Source: Norana najaformis (lineage: Eukaryota; Annelida; Clitellata; Crassiclitellata; Hormogastridae). Taken from it: a stretch of 64,000 bases of DNA. This document shows positions 43,840 to 53,025 of this stretch, one piece after another. The stretch is taken from positions 10,919,306-10,983,305 of the forward strand of contig OZ029921.1 in assembly GCA_964023275.1 (NCBI GenBank), read 5' to 3'. Each line of letters begins with the position of its first letter. Position 1 is the first letter of the stretch. A program made the translations under genes and the position numbers. The notes beneath the pieces are model-generated. The model was not told the DNA's origin. It ran no database searches and saw nothing but the letters and a program-made list of their open reading frames with translations.

Positions 43840-46800
43840 ATTCTGGGATGGCCCTTCATTCAAGATGGCGGCATTTTTCCTCTGCGAGAGCTTGATTTTA
43901 TTCTACCATCATTCTCGCTCGTTTCTTCGCTGAAATTCTTGTTTTGAGTTGGTAAGAATTTTGTCTTTCAACTCCCGCTATAGGTTTTGAGGTTTCTTTT
44001 TGCGCAAATGCCTGAAGTTATACTCACGCACGTTTTTCTACGCACGCGGTGACCTGGTCGCCCCCTTGTTTACGTGTATTATAGCCATACCTTCTCGTCA
44101 TGTTAGTCGGGCTTTGTAGCCTGCTTTTTTGACCATGTCATGTCTTTATCACAAGGTCAGTCTTGGCCATTATCACAGACGCCAGAAGGCTAAGGGCATT
44201 TGTAGCCACTGCCATGCCATTAGACAGGTGCACCTAGGCAATGGGTTGGTCCATAAGCACGCCATCGTGATAGTCCATGCCCGGGGATCTCATAAACCAC
44301 CGCTGTCCATCCTCCCTTCAGACACTCCAGGTGGAGAGGACGGGCTTGTTGCCTCTGGTCAGTCTTTGTGTGCACAGGGAGGAGGGGCCCTGCCGGACTC
44401 TTTGGGTCCTGCCCCAACAGGGGAGGGAGCCCCCTCTCACTTCAGCGGAGAGTCCTTCCTTAGCTCACCCTAACCCTGCATGATAAAACACATTCCCAAA
44501 GCCGCTTGCTCCTCTTTGGGCCATCTAGTCTCTCAGATTATAAACTGCATCCTGTCTGACCCAAATAACCCAGATACTTGGCATACTCTTCTGCTTTTTA
44601 GCAGTTTCATCTTGGTTCCCCCAGCCAGAGGGGGCAGACGCCGCAATGCAACCTCTATTATCAAAAAACGAATTGCCATTTTCACTGCCAAGATGAACTC
44701 TAATGCCCAATTTTTGGCACCAATTGCTTTTGTCAAGCGGAATGGGCACCACAATGAGGGACCCCAGGGTCCAGAATCTATAGCATCAGCTGTGACCGCT
44801 AAATTGGAAGATGGTAACATCAGAGCAGCGGTGCAGATTTTGTGCTCAGAGGAACAGCCAGTCCGGGCAGACCCAACATCCTTTGCAGACCTTCAGGCCA
44901 AGCACCCTATTCCCTCTCGCACAGATAAGGAGATACCACCTTTAACAACATCCGGTAGCATGGCTTTCTTTTCAATTATTTCTCAAACACAATTATGTAT
45001 GCACTCTGATTTAAATTATAAACATGTTTTAAAATCATATTTTATAAAATTAGCCTACCAAATGCAAGTTAAATAAATTAAACCAATAAGATGTAAGGCA
45101 TCTCAGCCGATGTAAACTTCGTCTGTTGCCTTTGGTTAGTGCAAAAGCGGTCTTTATGCGTGATCAGCGTTTACCTAAACACCTAAGTACTTTGTTCCTA
45201 TGTATAATGCGCACCCAGACTTTCAGCAGACTTTTTTCGGGAGAAAATTGCGCACTATACCCGAGATTTGACGGTACATGTAACGAAACTGGCCCTGAGG
45301 TTCTGTCCTCTATTACCTCTCTTATTAATCTTCTGTTGGAAGGCTCCAGTCCAAGCACAATCACTCCCATTCTTTTTGACAGTACTTTAACAGCCTTAAG
45401 GAAGAAGTCAGATGGACTTTGCCCCATTGCCATAGGATATGTTTGGTGCCGCCTGGCCTCCAAATGCGCTAATTCTTTTGCTTTGAACAACCTTTCCAGT
45501 TACTTCTCTCCTCTGCAACTCGGGGTTGGCACTCCTGGCGGTTGCGAAGCGGCAGTTCATGCCACCCGTCGATTTCTTGCTTGCTTGCCTCAAGACTCCG
45601 TGTTACTGAAGCTTGACTTTAGCAACGCATTTAACAGTCTTAATCGTAGATCTATGCTGGAAGCGGTGGCAAATCTGGTCCCTGAACTATACCCATATTG
45701 CCATCTTGCTTTTGGAACACCTTCAGTTTTAAAATTTGGCGACTTTTCCATCTTATCACAAACTGGCCCTCAGTGGGGGGGACCCTTTGGGTCCACTCCT
45801 CTTTTGCCTGCCTCTGCAACCGCTGCTTTCATGTCTGTCCTCTTCCCTGGTGCCGGGTTATCTTGATGACCTAACTTTTGGCGGCAAGACCTCTGTTGTG
45901 GCGGGGTATATCGGGGTTATCATGTCAGAAGCTGGTGCCAAGGGTCTGACTTTGAACATCACAAAATGCAAGGTCATTTCACAAGCTCAACACCCCATTC
46001 TTCCGGATCCACTAAACCACTATTCAGCAACATTACCAGATGATGCCTGCCTTCTGGGAGCACCTTTATCTCTTGGGGGAGCCCTCAGGTCTGTTCTGGA
46101 GGCCAGAGTTTCAGAACTCAGGGTTGGTGTCTCACGCCTAGCATCTATTGGTAGGCATGACACCCTCGTCCTTCTTCGCTGCTCTCTTAGCTCACCTACT
46201 CTGCTTCACACCCTCAGATCCACCCCTAGTATGGACCACCCGTGCTTGAGCATTTTTGATTTTGTACTGCGAGAGAGCCTCTCGAACACCTTGAACTTGG
46301 CTTTGTCGGACACGCACTGGCTTCAGCCTCGCTCCCGGTTAAGGATGGTGGATTGGGTACTAGACGTGCAAAACCCTCGCTGGCACTTCCAGCCTTTTAG
46401 GCCTCAGCCGCAGGTACCATGCCTCTCCAGGAATCCATCCTGGCCGGATCCGGGACTAACACAGTGGGAGATGATGTTTTTCTTTTGGCCAGGTCCCAAT
46501 GGAGTTTGGTATCAAATGTACCCTTCCCAGACGACCCAGTTTCACATAAACAATCAGCATGGGATCACCTTTTGATTATGAAGGACACTGCCACCTTAAA
46601 GTATCTGCCGTATCGGACTATCACAGGGCGCGGGTCATGGCGGTGGCTTCACCTCATTCTGGTGACTGGTTGTTTGCCCTCCCAATAAGTGCCTGTGGTC
46701 TAAGACTCAGAGATGAGGCAGTACGAGTGGCCGTGGGTTTGTGCCTCAGTCCTGAGATCTGCACCACTTATAAGTGCCCTTGTGGTTCAGTGGCCTTGAC

Positions 46801-47428
46801 TGATGGTTCTCATGACTGCCAGACAGGCAGCTCTAAATGATCTAATCTGGCAAGCTTTAGTGAAAGCGGGTTTCCCTTCCTCTAAAGAACCAGTTGGACT
46901 TTCAAGATCCGACAGTAAAAGCCTAAAAGGCGCTACTCTCATTCCCTGGCAGGGCCGGCAGGTCTATGGTCAGGGATGTTACTGTTGTTCGACACTTTGG
47001 CCAATTCTTACTTGCCTCACACAGCCACGAATGCAGGCACAGCAGCAGAGTTGGCTGCTCAGAGGAAGGTCACCAAATATACCGATATATCGGCTTCCTA
47101 TCATTTCATCCCTTTGGCCTTCGAGACCCTTGGATCAATAAATTTACAGGGCCTGGAGTTCTTAACTAATCTGGGTGGACACTTGACCAGGGTTTCCGGA
47201 GACCCAAGGGAGACCGCTTTCCTTTTCCAAAGCGTTGCCTGCACAATTCAACGTTTTAATTTGATTGCCTTCCAGGGCTCTTTTGAGGAGCGTCAACGAA
47301 GATTAGCCATCTCAGAATGCAATTTTTCATCCGGATAATTTTTTAACTTCCTAAGGGATCATAAATACCTTGGAGCAAAAAATAATAATAATAGTAATAA
47401 TAATAACAATAATAATAATAACAATCAC
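43840..47428 (+). mobile_element. LINE with restriction-like endonuclease, copy A
   Basis: Parts in order: Cys/His finger (44180-44275: GICSHCHAIRQVHLGNGLVH); linker (44480-44945: ARGGRRRNATSIIKKRI, VTAKLEDGNIRAAVQIL); RT (45283-46430: IAIGYVWCRLASKCANSFAL, QLGVGTPGGCEAAVHATRRF, LLKLDFSNAFNSLNRR, GDPLGPLLFCLPLQPLL, GYLDDLTFGG); SPHSGDWLFALPISACGLRL and a CPCG...SHDC zinc knuckle (46640-46830); endonuclease-like end (46860-47330: GATLIPWQGRQVYG, RDVTVV, AFETLGSINLQGLEFLTNLG). The tail is an AAT repeat (47381-47428). Domain order fits non-LTR elements of the R2/NeSL type, where the nuclease is C-terminal. Several frameshifts, a deletion and a P2 MITE (44946-45276) break it. The expected RPD of the nuclease reads SLK here. 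Confidence 0.8.
44946..45276. mobile_element. Right half of a P2-type element inside copy A
   Basis: From AACAACATCCGGTAGCATGG to the terminal ATACCCGAGATTTGACGGTA. The right end is homologous to the left end of the element at 4342-4884 in inverse sense (shared GTCTGGGTGCGCATTATACA-type box and TTTTGCACTAACCAAAGGCA). The first 140 bases match 57717-57862. The left terminus is absent, and about 55 codons of the LINE are missing at this junction, so a deletion removed both. Confidence 0.8.
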
Positions 47429-48240
47429 CGGCCGGAAGACAGCCTCAGATCAGTGCGACGAACATTCTACCACAGACCATGCTTCTTCGCTTCCTCATAA
47501 TTTCCCTTGTCTTCTACCTGACCAAGAACAGTTGTCTCCGCGCGATCTTCCATCGATGGAAGAAGAAGCGATTGACTTCAGCTATGACAAAGCATTTACA
47601 ATGGTTAACAGGAGAAAAGACGAACTTTATCTGAAGGATTTAGTTCAGAAGAGGCAATCAGACGAATTCGTGATCTCAGAACTCGCACTCGACGCAACGA
47701 GCGAGAGTACCCAGTCGCAAATCAAGTTCTTCATCGACAACAATACCATGAAGAACAAGACGGCTGAAATCAAAGAAGGAGAGAAGGGCGTGCCTGAAGC
47801 CAAGATTAAAGAAAACGAGAGAACCTGGAACTGGTCGTCGAGACCCAGCCGACGGGCCCAACCGATCCTCTGGGTCAAAGAGCCACACCGCCTGTCGAAG
47901 GTCGAGGTCAAGGAGACGTCAATGCTTGGGTCAGTGAAGCCCACGACGCAGGCGGCTTTTTCAAAGCAGACGACGACGACGATGAAGAGGAGGGAGTTGG
48001 TGGTGCTGGATGTTCGTCCGATCCACACCAGAAGTTCTCGCGCTCCATCGAAGAAACGCCCACAGAACGCTCTGCACTTACGCGACCGCTAACTCAGGGT
48101 TGCTTCTTCACCATGGCGCTTAAAGACAAGATCACGATTCGGAGGTGCAGCTAGTCGACCTGTTTCCAGTGTGCCAGCCTGGACGCCACAGCAGCTCTAG
48201 TTGCTCCAGCAACAATAGATTTGTTTCATAATTGAAGTGA
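47429..48240 (+). CDS. Unrecognised GC-rich ORF between AAT repeats
   Basis: A frame of 240 codons (47370-48092, the first codons falling in the repeat) with clearly higher GC than its flanks. It includes PSMEEEAIDFSYDKAFTMVN, LKDLVQKRQSDEFVISELAL and a basic C-terminus (SSRAPSKKRPQNALHLRDR). Charged, with no motif I know. The segment starts after the AAT tail of LINE copy A and ends before another AAT repeat (48241-48318), which is how a retroposed sequence with an AAT tail would look. It could be the 5' region of another copy of that LINE, a retrocopy, or chance. Confidence 0.3.
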
Positions 48241-48241
48241 C

Positions 48242-48272
<31 letters not shown>

Positions 48273-48318
48273 ATAATAATGAATAATAATAATAATAATA
48301 ATAATAAAATAATAATAA
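48241..48318. repeat. AAT microsatellite
   Basis: Seventy-odd bases of AAT/ATA units with GAATAATG interruptions; possible 3' tail of the segment at 47429-48240. Confidence 0.9.
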
Positions 48319-48683
48319 TCTCACAGGAGAAATAATCATTTAAAATGCAATATTTTTCACAGCAAATCATATTAATACTAACAGTAATTGTCCATCTACC
48401 ATGCAGTTAACTCTGCCCATGTTCCTGAGTCACCAATAAAGAACCAACTTCTGTGTAATGCCACTGATCACCATCTCATCACTAATTATTATATTCGCTT
48501 ACAACTCTTATGCAGAGTCTCTCAAAAAGGGCTCTGGAATGACACAACATTATATTGTATCAAACAGCCCTTGGTAAGAACAATCTTGTTTACCCATTGT
48601 TACTAAACATGATTCTCACCAGAGATTCTGTACATTAACAAGGAGAAAACTGAATGCTTCTAAGCTAGCATAATTATACTCAC

Positions 48684-48753
48684 CTGCTTCAAAATTCAGA
48701 GAGTTGTTTTTTATAATTGATTTTTTGTAGCAGAGAAAAATATTCGATCCAAG
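48684..48753 (-). CDS. DENND4: DENND4-like exon, MABP end (FLCYKK motif)
   Basis: A 70-base exon encoding LGSNIFLCYKKSIIKNN and then LNFEA, matching the conserved WGSxVFLCYKK segment that closes the MABP region. Minus-strand acceptor is TGTTTTTGCAG, donor is G|GTGAGTAT. It starts in phase 0 and ends with one base of a split codon, which joins correctly to the exon at 42064. The family has about 19 residues between the end of the 60 kb exon (ILPGK) and this one; both edges are phase 0, so a small exon of a multiple of three bases is expected in between. I could not find it. Confidence 0.88.
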
Positions 48754-48902
48754 CTGCAAAAACAATTAGTTAAACAGCAAACAGTATCACCATTCTCGCT
48801 ATTTAAAGAGATCTAAAAACATATTTACTGTCTTCAACAGGGCTTTCAGTTCTATAGTACATACATATGAATACATAGCGTGGATATATGGCTTGGTACT
48901 TC

Positions 48903-49025
48903 GGAGAAAAGAAAGAGAGAGAATGCTAGAGGGAGAGGGAAAGAGAGAGAGACAGAGAGAGACAGAGATAAGAAAGAGCAAGACAGAATGCTAGAGAGAG
49001 AGGGGGAAGAGAGAGAATGAAAGAC
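48903..49025. repeat. GA-rich microsatellite
   Basis: GAGA runs with AGACAGAGA and AATGCTAGA interruptions. The AGAATGCTAGAG block appears twice (48920 and 48985), giving a local period of about 65 bases. Confidence 0.85.
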
Positions 49026-49107
49026 AGTGAGGCAGATGGAATGTGGTGTACATAGGCGTAGGCCACGGGTTCCAGTGTTAGTTTCATAGTAAATTTCAGT
49101 GCTAAAA

Positions 49108-50640
49108 TGGAAAAAAGACAGCATCGCAGGTATACTGATTTACCAGCTAAGTCTTGCTATGCGTGTGAACAGTATATTATAAAATCTCGGTCATTCTTTA
49201 ACAAAGACTATGAAGCAAGCGTACTACTTGTTTTTTGGTTGTCATGTTGGTGATCAGGACAAAAAGCTGCCTCCTCATGTGTGCTACATTTCATGCTATG
49301 TTAGCCTGACTGAATGGTGAAAGGTAAAAAGTTTGCAGTTCCCGTGGTTTGACATGAGCCAACCAGTCACTTAGATGAGTGCTATTTTTTTTTGACTAAA
49401 ATAAAAGGCTTTTCAAAAAATAAAAAGTGCAATATCAAGTACCCATATGTACCTTCGTCTATAAGGCCAGTTCCTCACAGAGAAAGCCTTCCCTACCTAA
49501 GCCTCCAGAAAGCTGAGAAGACATAGATTCATCTTCATCAGGTAAAGACAGTGAGCTATACACAGCACCTGAAACTGTTTCTGACCTTACATACAGTCCT
49601 GAAAATGTAACTGGGCCTCACCTGATACAGCAAAATGAATTTAATGATCTTGTACGAGATCTGGGCCTATCAAAACAACAAGCTGAGCCTTTAAGTTCAA
49701 GACTTCAAGAGTGGAATCTTCTGCCAAGGGTGCAAAAATATCATTATTTAGAAAGAGAAATGTGGCTTTGTCTTCATTTTATCATATTCAGGATTGTTTG
49801 TTTCTACATCGATATTTTGGGGCTGATGGAAGAAACAAGAACAACTCACAACCCTAAGGAATGGCATCCATTCATAGGCTCATAAAAATTCACCTTAAAA
49901 GCTGTACTTTTGATAAAGGAAACCAAAAGCTTTTTGTCCCAGTGTCACTATATGGGAATGAAGTAAACCCATGAAAGCATGGAAAAAATACTCAAATAAA
50001 ATATGACCAGTACAAATGGCAAATACGTGGTGATTTGAAAATGACTGCCCTGCTGCATGGGCTTCAAGATGGCTTCACAAAGTTTTCCTGTTTTCTGTGT
50101 TTGTGGGACATTAGGGCTACAGAGAAACACTACAAAACAAAGGCTTGGCCCAAAAGAGATAACTTCATTCTTGGAAAGAATAAACTGAAGTATAAGCCTT
50201 TAGTTGACCCTTCTAATGTTCTGCTTCAGCCGTTATGTATCAAACTTGGTCTCATGAAGAATTTTGTCAGAGCTATGGACAAAACCAGTGATGGGTTTTT
50301 GTACTTAAGGGAAAAATTTCCCAAACCCAAGTGACACTAAACTCAAAGACGGTATCTTTGTTGGTCGGCAGATTAGGAAGCTACTGAATGATTCTGACTT
50401 CGAAGAAATATTGAATCTGAAGGAGTGCACTGCATGGAAATCATTCAAGTCTGAGGTCAAGGGTTTTTTTGGGAATCATAAAGACGAAAACTACCATCAG
50501 CTCATTCAAGGTTTTCTCAAGAACTATGAAAACCCTGGCTGCTTTGCATTCACATCTCGACTTCTTTAGCAAGACCTAAGAGCAGTCAGCGACGAGCAAA
50601 GTCAAATTTAAGATTATGAGGTGGGTCTGCCAATGTCAGT
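49108..50640 (+). pseudogene. Decayed copy of a widespread unnamed multicopy animal gene
   Basis: In shifting plus frames: CYACEQYIIKSR and CHVGDQDKK..PHVC (49150-49285; Cys pairs of a probable zinc-binding head), FAVPVVWHEPTSHLD-like and CYFC-like residues near 49340, PHLIQQNEFNDLVRDLGLSK (49620), then 50020-50330: GDLKMTALLHGLQDGFTKFS, CFLCLWDIRATEKHYK, PLCIKLGLMKNFVRAMDKTS, and 50350-50600: IFVGRQIRKLLND, FFGNHKDENYHQLIQGFL, ending near AVSDEQSQ. I recall proteins with exactly this order as abundant hypothetical proteins in cnidarian, spider, mollusc and fish genomes, which suggests a mobile element, possibly a DNA transposon. No terminal repeats were identified. Many stops. Confidence 0.65.
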
Positions 50641-50689
50641 TTGAAGAATGCAGCTGCCTGCTTGCAGTTTTGTTGCTCTGTATCAGTTT

Positions 50690-51600
50690 TGGCTGGCCAT
50701 AGAAATCTAATCTAATATAATCTAAAGACTTCTATAGCACTGTTACCATAATGCCCAAGGCATCAGTTGATGATTGCTTCAAGTCAAAATTACAATCCAA
50801 AATCATAATCTGTTGGAGAAGCTGGGTCGTATTCTGATATGTCAGAAAAACCAGAAGCTAGGCTACAGTGGGGTAAGCAAATTGAAACAGATGAGTTTTA
50901 AGTTTTGGCCTGAATGACATAAAAGAACTAAAAGAACATATAGAACTTGCCAGCGAATTCCTAATCCGTGGACCAGTAAAATCAAAAAGGTCTCAGAGCC
51001 CAACACAGTTCAGGTACAGGACACAGCAAGAGCCACAGTGTCCATTGATCGAGTACAATATTTGTTGGTGTGACGGTTGAGCATGGAACAGAGATAGGTC
51101 AACTAATTCAAATGTAGTACTTTGTGAACTATAAGACAGAGTTTAAACTGGATTCTTTGCTCGAAGGACAACCAGTGTAATGAATGCAATATTGGTGTAA
51201 TATGCTATGCAATATTGGTGTAATATGCTGATACTTAGTCTAAGTGTTGGCTCTCGTCAGAGAGTTCTGAAATCTCCACTCCATGAACCAAAGTGAAATT
51301 GTTGTGATGAACAGCAGCTCATTAAATTAGCAGTAGGTTCTGTTCGGTTTAGGGCTGTTATTCACAAGGTGTATTAGGCAGTGGCACACTGGTAGTTGAA
51401 AGCAGAGGTGCATAAAAGTGTATGCTAGCCTCATTACCTGGAATGCAAATTGCTGACCAGATCATTTGGCCTTTGTTATATTAGGCTAAATAATTGTAAT
51501 TGTAATTTTAAATTTGTATAGCACCTCTTCAAGCAAAGACTAATCAGTTGCACTCACTGCGCTAGACTTGATGATAAAAGTCACTAATGATGTTAACTGT
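50690..51600 (-). mobile_element. L2-type LINE tails, minus strand
   Basis: A tail with TAGATTATATTAGATTAGAT in the minus sense (50712-50730) and GATGCCTTGGGCATTATGGT starts the segment. C-terminal L2 remnants follow (about 51040-51190). A second tail, AAATTGTATAGCACCTC-like with AATTGTAATTGTAAT (51495-51540), marks another 3' end. No open frames remain. Confidence 0.5.
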
Positions 51601-51639
51601 CATTAAGAGCAGAATAGTATCCTGCAAGTGAACATAGCT

Positions 51640-52310
51640 CAGATAACTAAAAGACAACTAGAAGAGTAACCAGTGGCAAGCTCGTGCACACACGCAAAGC
51701 CATACCAACAGATTCCCAACTAGAGTTAAAAGATGATGGCATGTTCTGAAGTCCCGAAGTTCCTGAAGCACATAGCACCAAGGATGAGGAATGACAATGG
51801 GCAATGTGATCCGCCGCCGATGGCACACGGTTGTCTCACCGTCCAACAGTTCCTCGCAGATGGAAAGTGACGCAGCGTTCAGATATTCCCCGATCCGAAG
51901 GATATACGCAGGATGGACAGGTATTCATCGCCCGCCAGCCGGTAGGTTGTTAAGCCGTTAGTTAGTTGAACCGTTCCGCGGCTGACAGTCGGAGCCGCTC
52001 CTAAGACTTTCTTCGCCCTTCCTCCACCGAACCAAATTCCCGGCATAGACGGCGTGCGTTGGTCTGAAGGTCCGAGGCTCAACAGTCAAGCTGGAAGCCT
52101 GTCCCCCTCTGTGGGTGGACTCTTCCAGGCACAGACGGTCACGAAAACAGGCAAAGAAACCGTCCGTGCAGTAAATCCGTGTTGGAAAGGAAAAATAATT
52201 CTGACACGCAGACTCGGCAGCAGAAAGCAACGAAACTGCAGAAAATTATCGACCTTATGTCACGCTAGACGATATAATCTGTCAAAATGACACATAGAAA
52301 GCCACGCGGC
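51640..52310. other. GC- and CpG-richer segment, unassigned
   Basis: Between 51800 and 52280 GC and CpG content rise well above the flanks (for example GATCCGCCGCCGATGGCACA, CGCCCGCCAGCCGG, GAACCGTTCCGCGGCTGACA). Frames on both strands are short. It could be the 5' region of a LINE, a CpG island, or an internal DENND4 promoter; nothing decides between these. Confidence 0.35.
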
Positions 52311-53025
52311 CAACAATTCTCACATGCATGCACTTTGACAATTGAACATCGTGCCTTTTCAGCTGTTGGGTCTCCTCCCTGGAATAGCCTTCCCCTGGAT
52401 CTGCATGTCCTAATGGTCAGGAACACTGTATGAACCATTCATCAGCACTTATAGTCTCCCGGTCGACTACTGCAACAGCCTACTGGTGGGTCTGCCATCT
52501 TGCCAACTTACACGAATTCAATCTGCGTTAAACTCTGCTGCCCGTCTCATTTACAGCAAGATACCATCTGACCATGTCACCGCTCTGCTGCGGGACGATC
52601 TTCATTGGTTGCGTGTCCCGCAGTGGATCACTTACAAGCTGTGTCTAATGACATACAAGGTTTTAAATGACAGTGCTCCAGACTATTTTCTAGACTTCTG
52701 CATTCAACCAGCGAATATGTGGTGGGTCACATGTCCACAGAACTTTAACAAAATTCGGAGAACACTCCTTCGTGGTTGCCGGACTTGTGGCGTGGAACAG
52801 TCTTTCTGAGTATGTCAAGTCATCCCCTTCATTGGAGACCTTTAAATCATGGCTTAAAGCATTCCTTTTCAGCATATTCTTCAATGCAGAATGCACTAGT
52901 AGAATTACAGCGCCCATTTTTTTACCTCAGTTGTGTTACGGTGCTATATAAATTGTCTTATTATTGTTGTTGCTATTATTATTATTATTTATTAAGTTTT
53001 TATTATTATTATTATTATAGTCCTG
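52310..53025 (+). mobile_element. CR1/L2-type LINE C-terminus with ATT tail
   Basis: 52345-52420 reads TIEHRAFSAVGSPPWNSLP-like residues, the extreme C-terminus of one copy. 52450-52880 carries VDYCNSLLVGLPSCQLTRIQ, SALNSAARLIYSKIPSDHVT, LHWLRVPQWITYKLCLMTYK, SAPDYFLDFC and then ETFKSWLKAFLFS-like residues. The 3' end TACGGTGCTATATAAATTGT is followed by ATT repeats (52958-53018). The order, C-terminus before the preceding region, implies two fragments or a rearrangement. Confidence 0.7.

Noticed and set aside
45126-45866. 246-codon ORF starting in the P2 element and running into the RT
   Set aside because: The start codon lies in MITE sequence; a fortuitous fusion, not a gene. The RT part is covered under LINE copy A.
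47645-48028. Minus-strand ORF of 127 codons
   Set aside because: Antisense of the GC-rich plus-strand frame; hydrophobic composition typical of a shadow frame.
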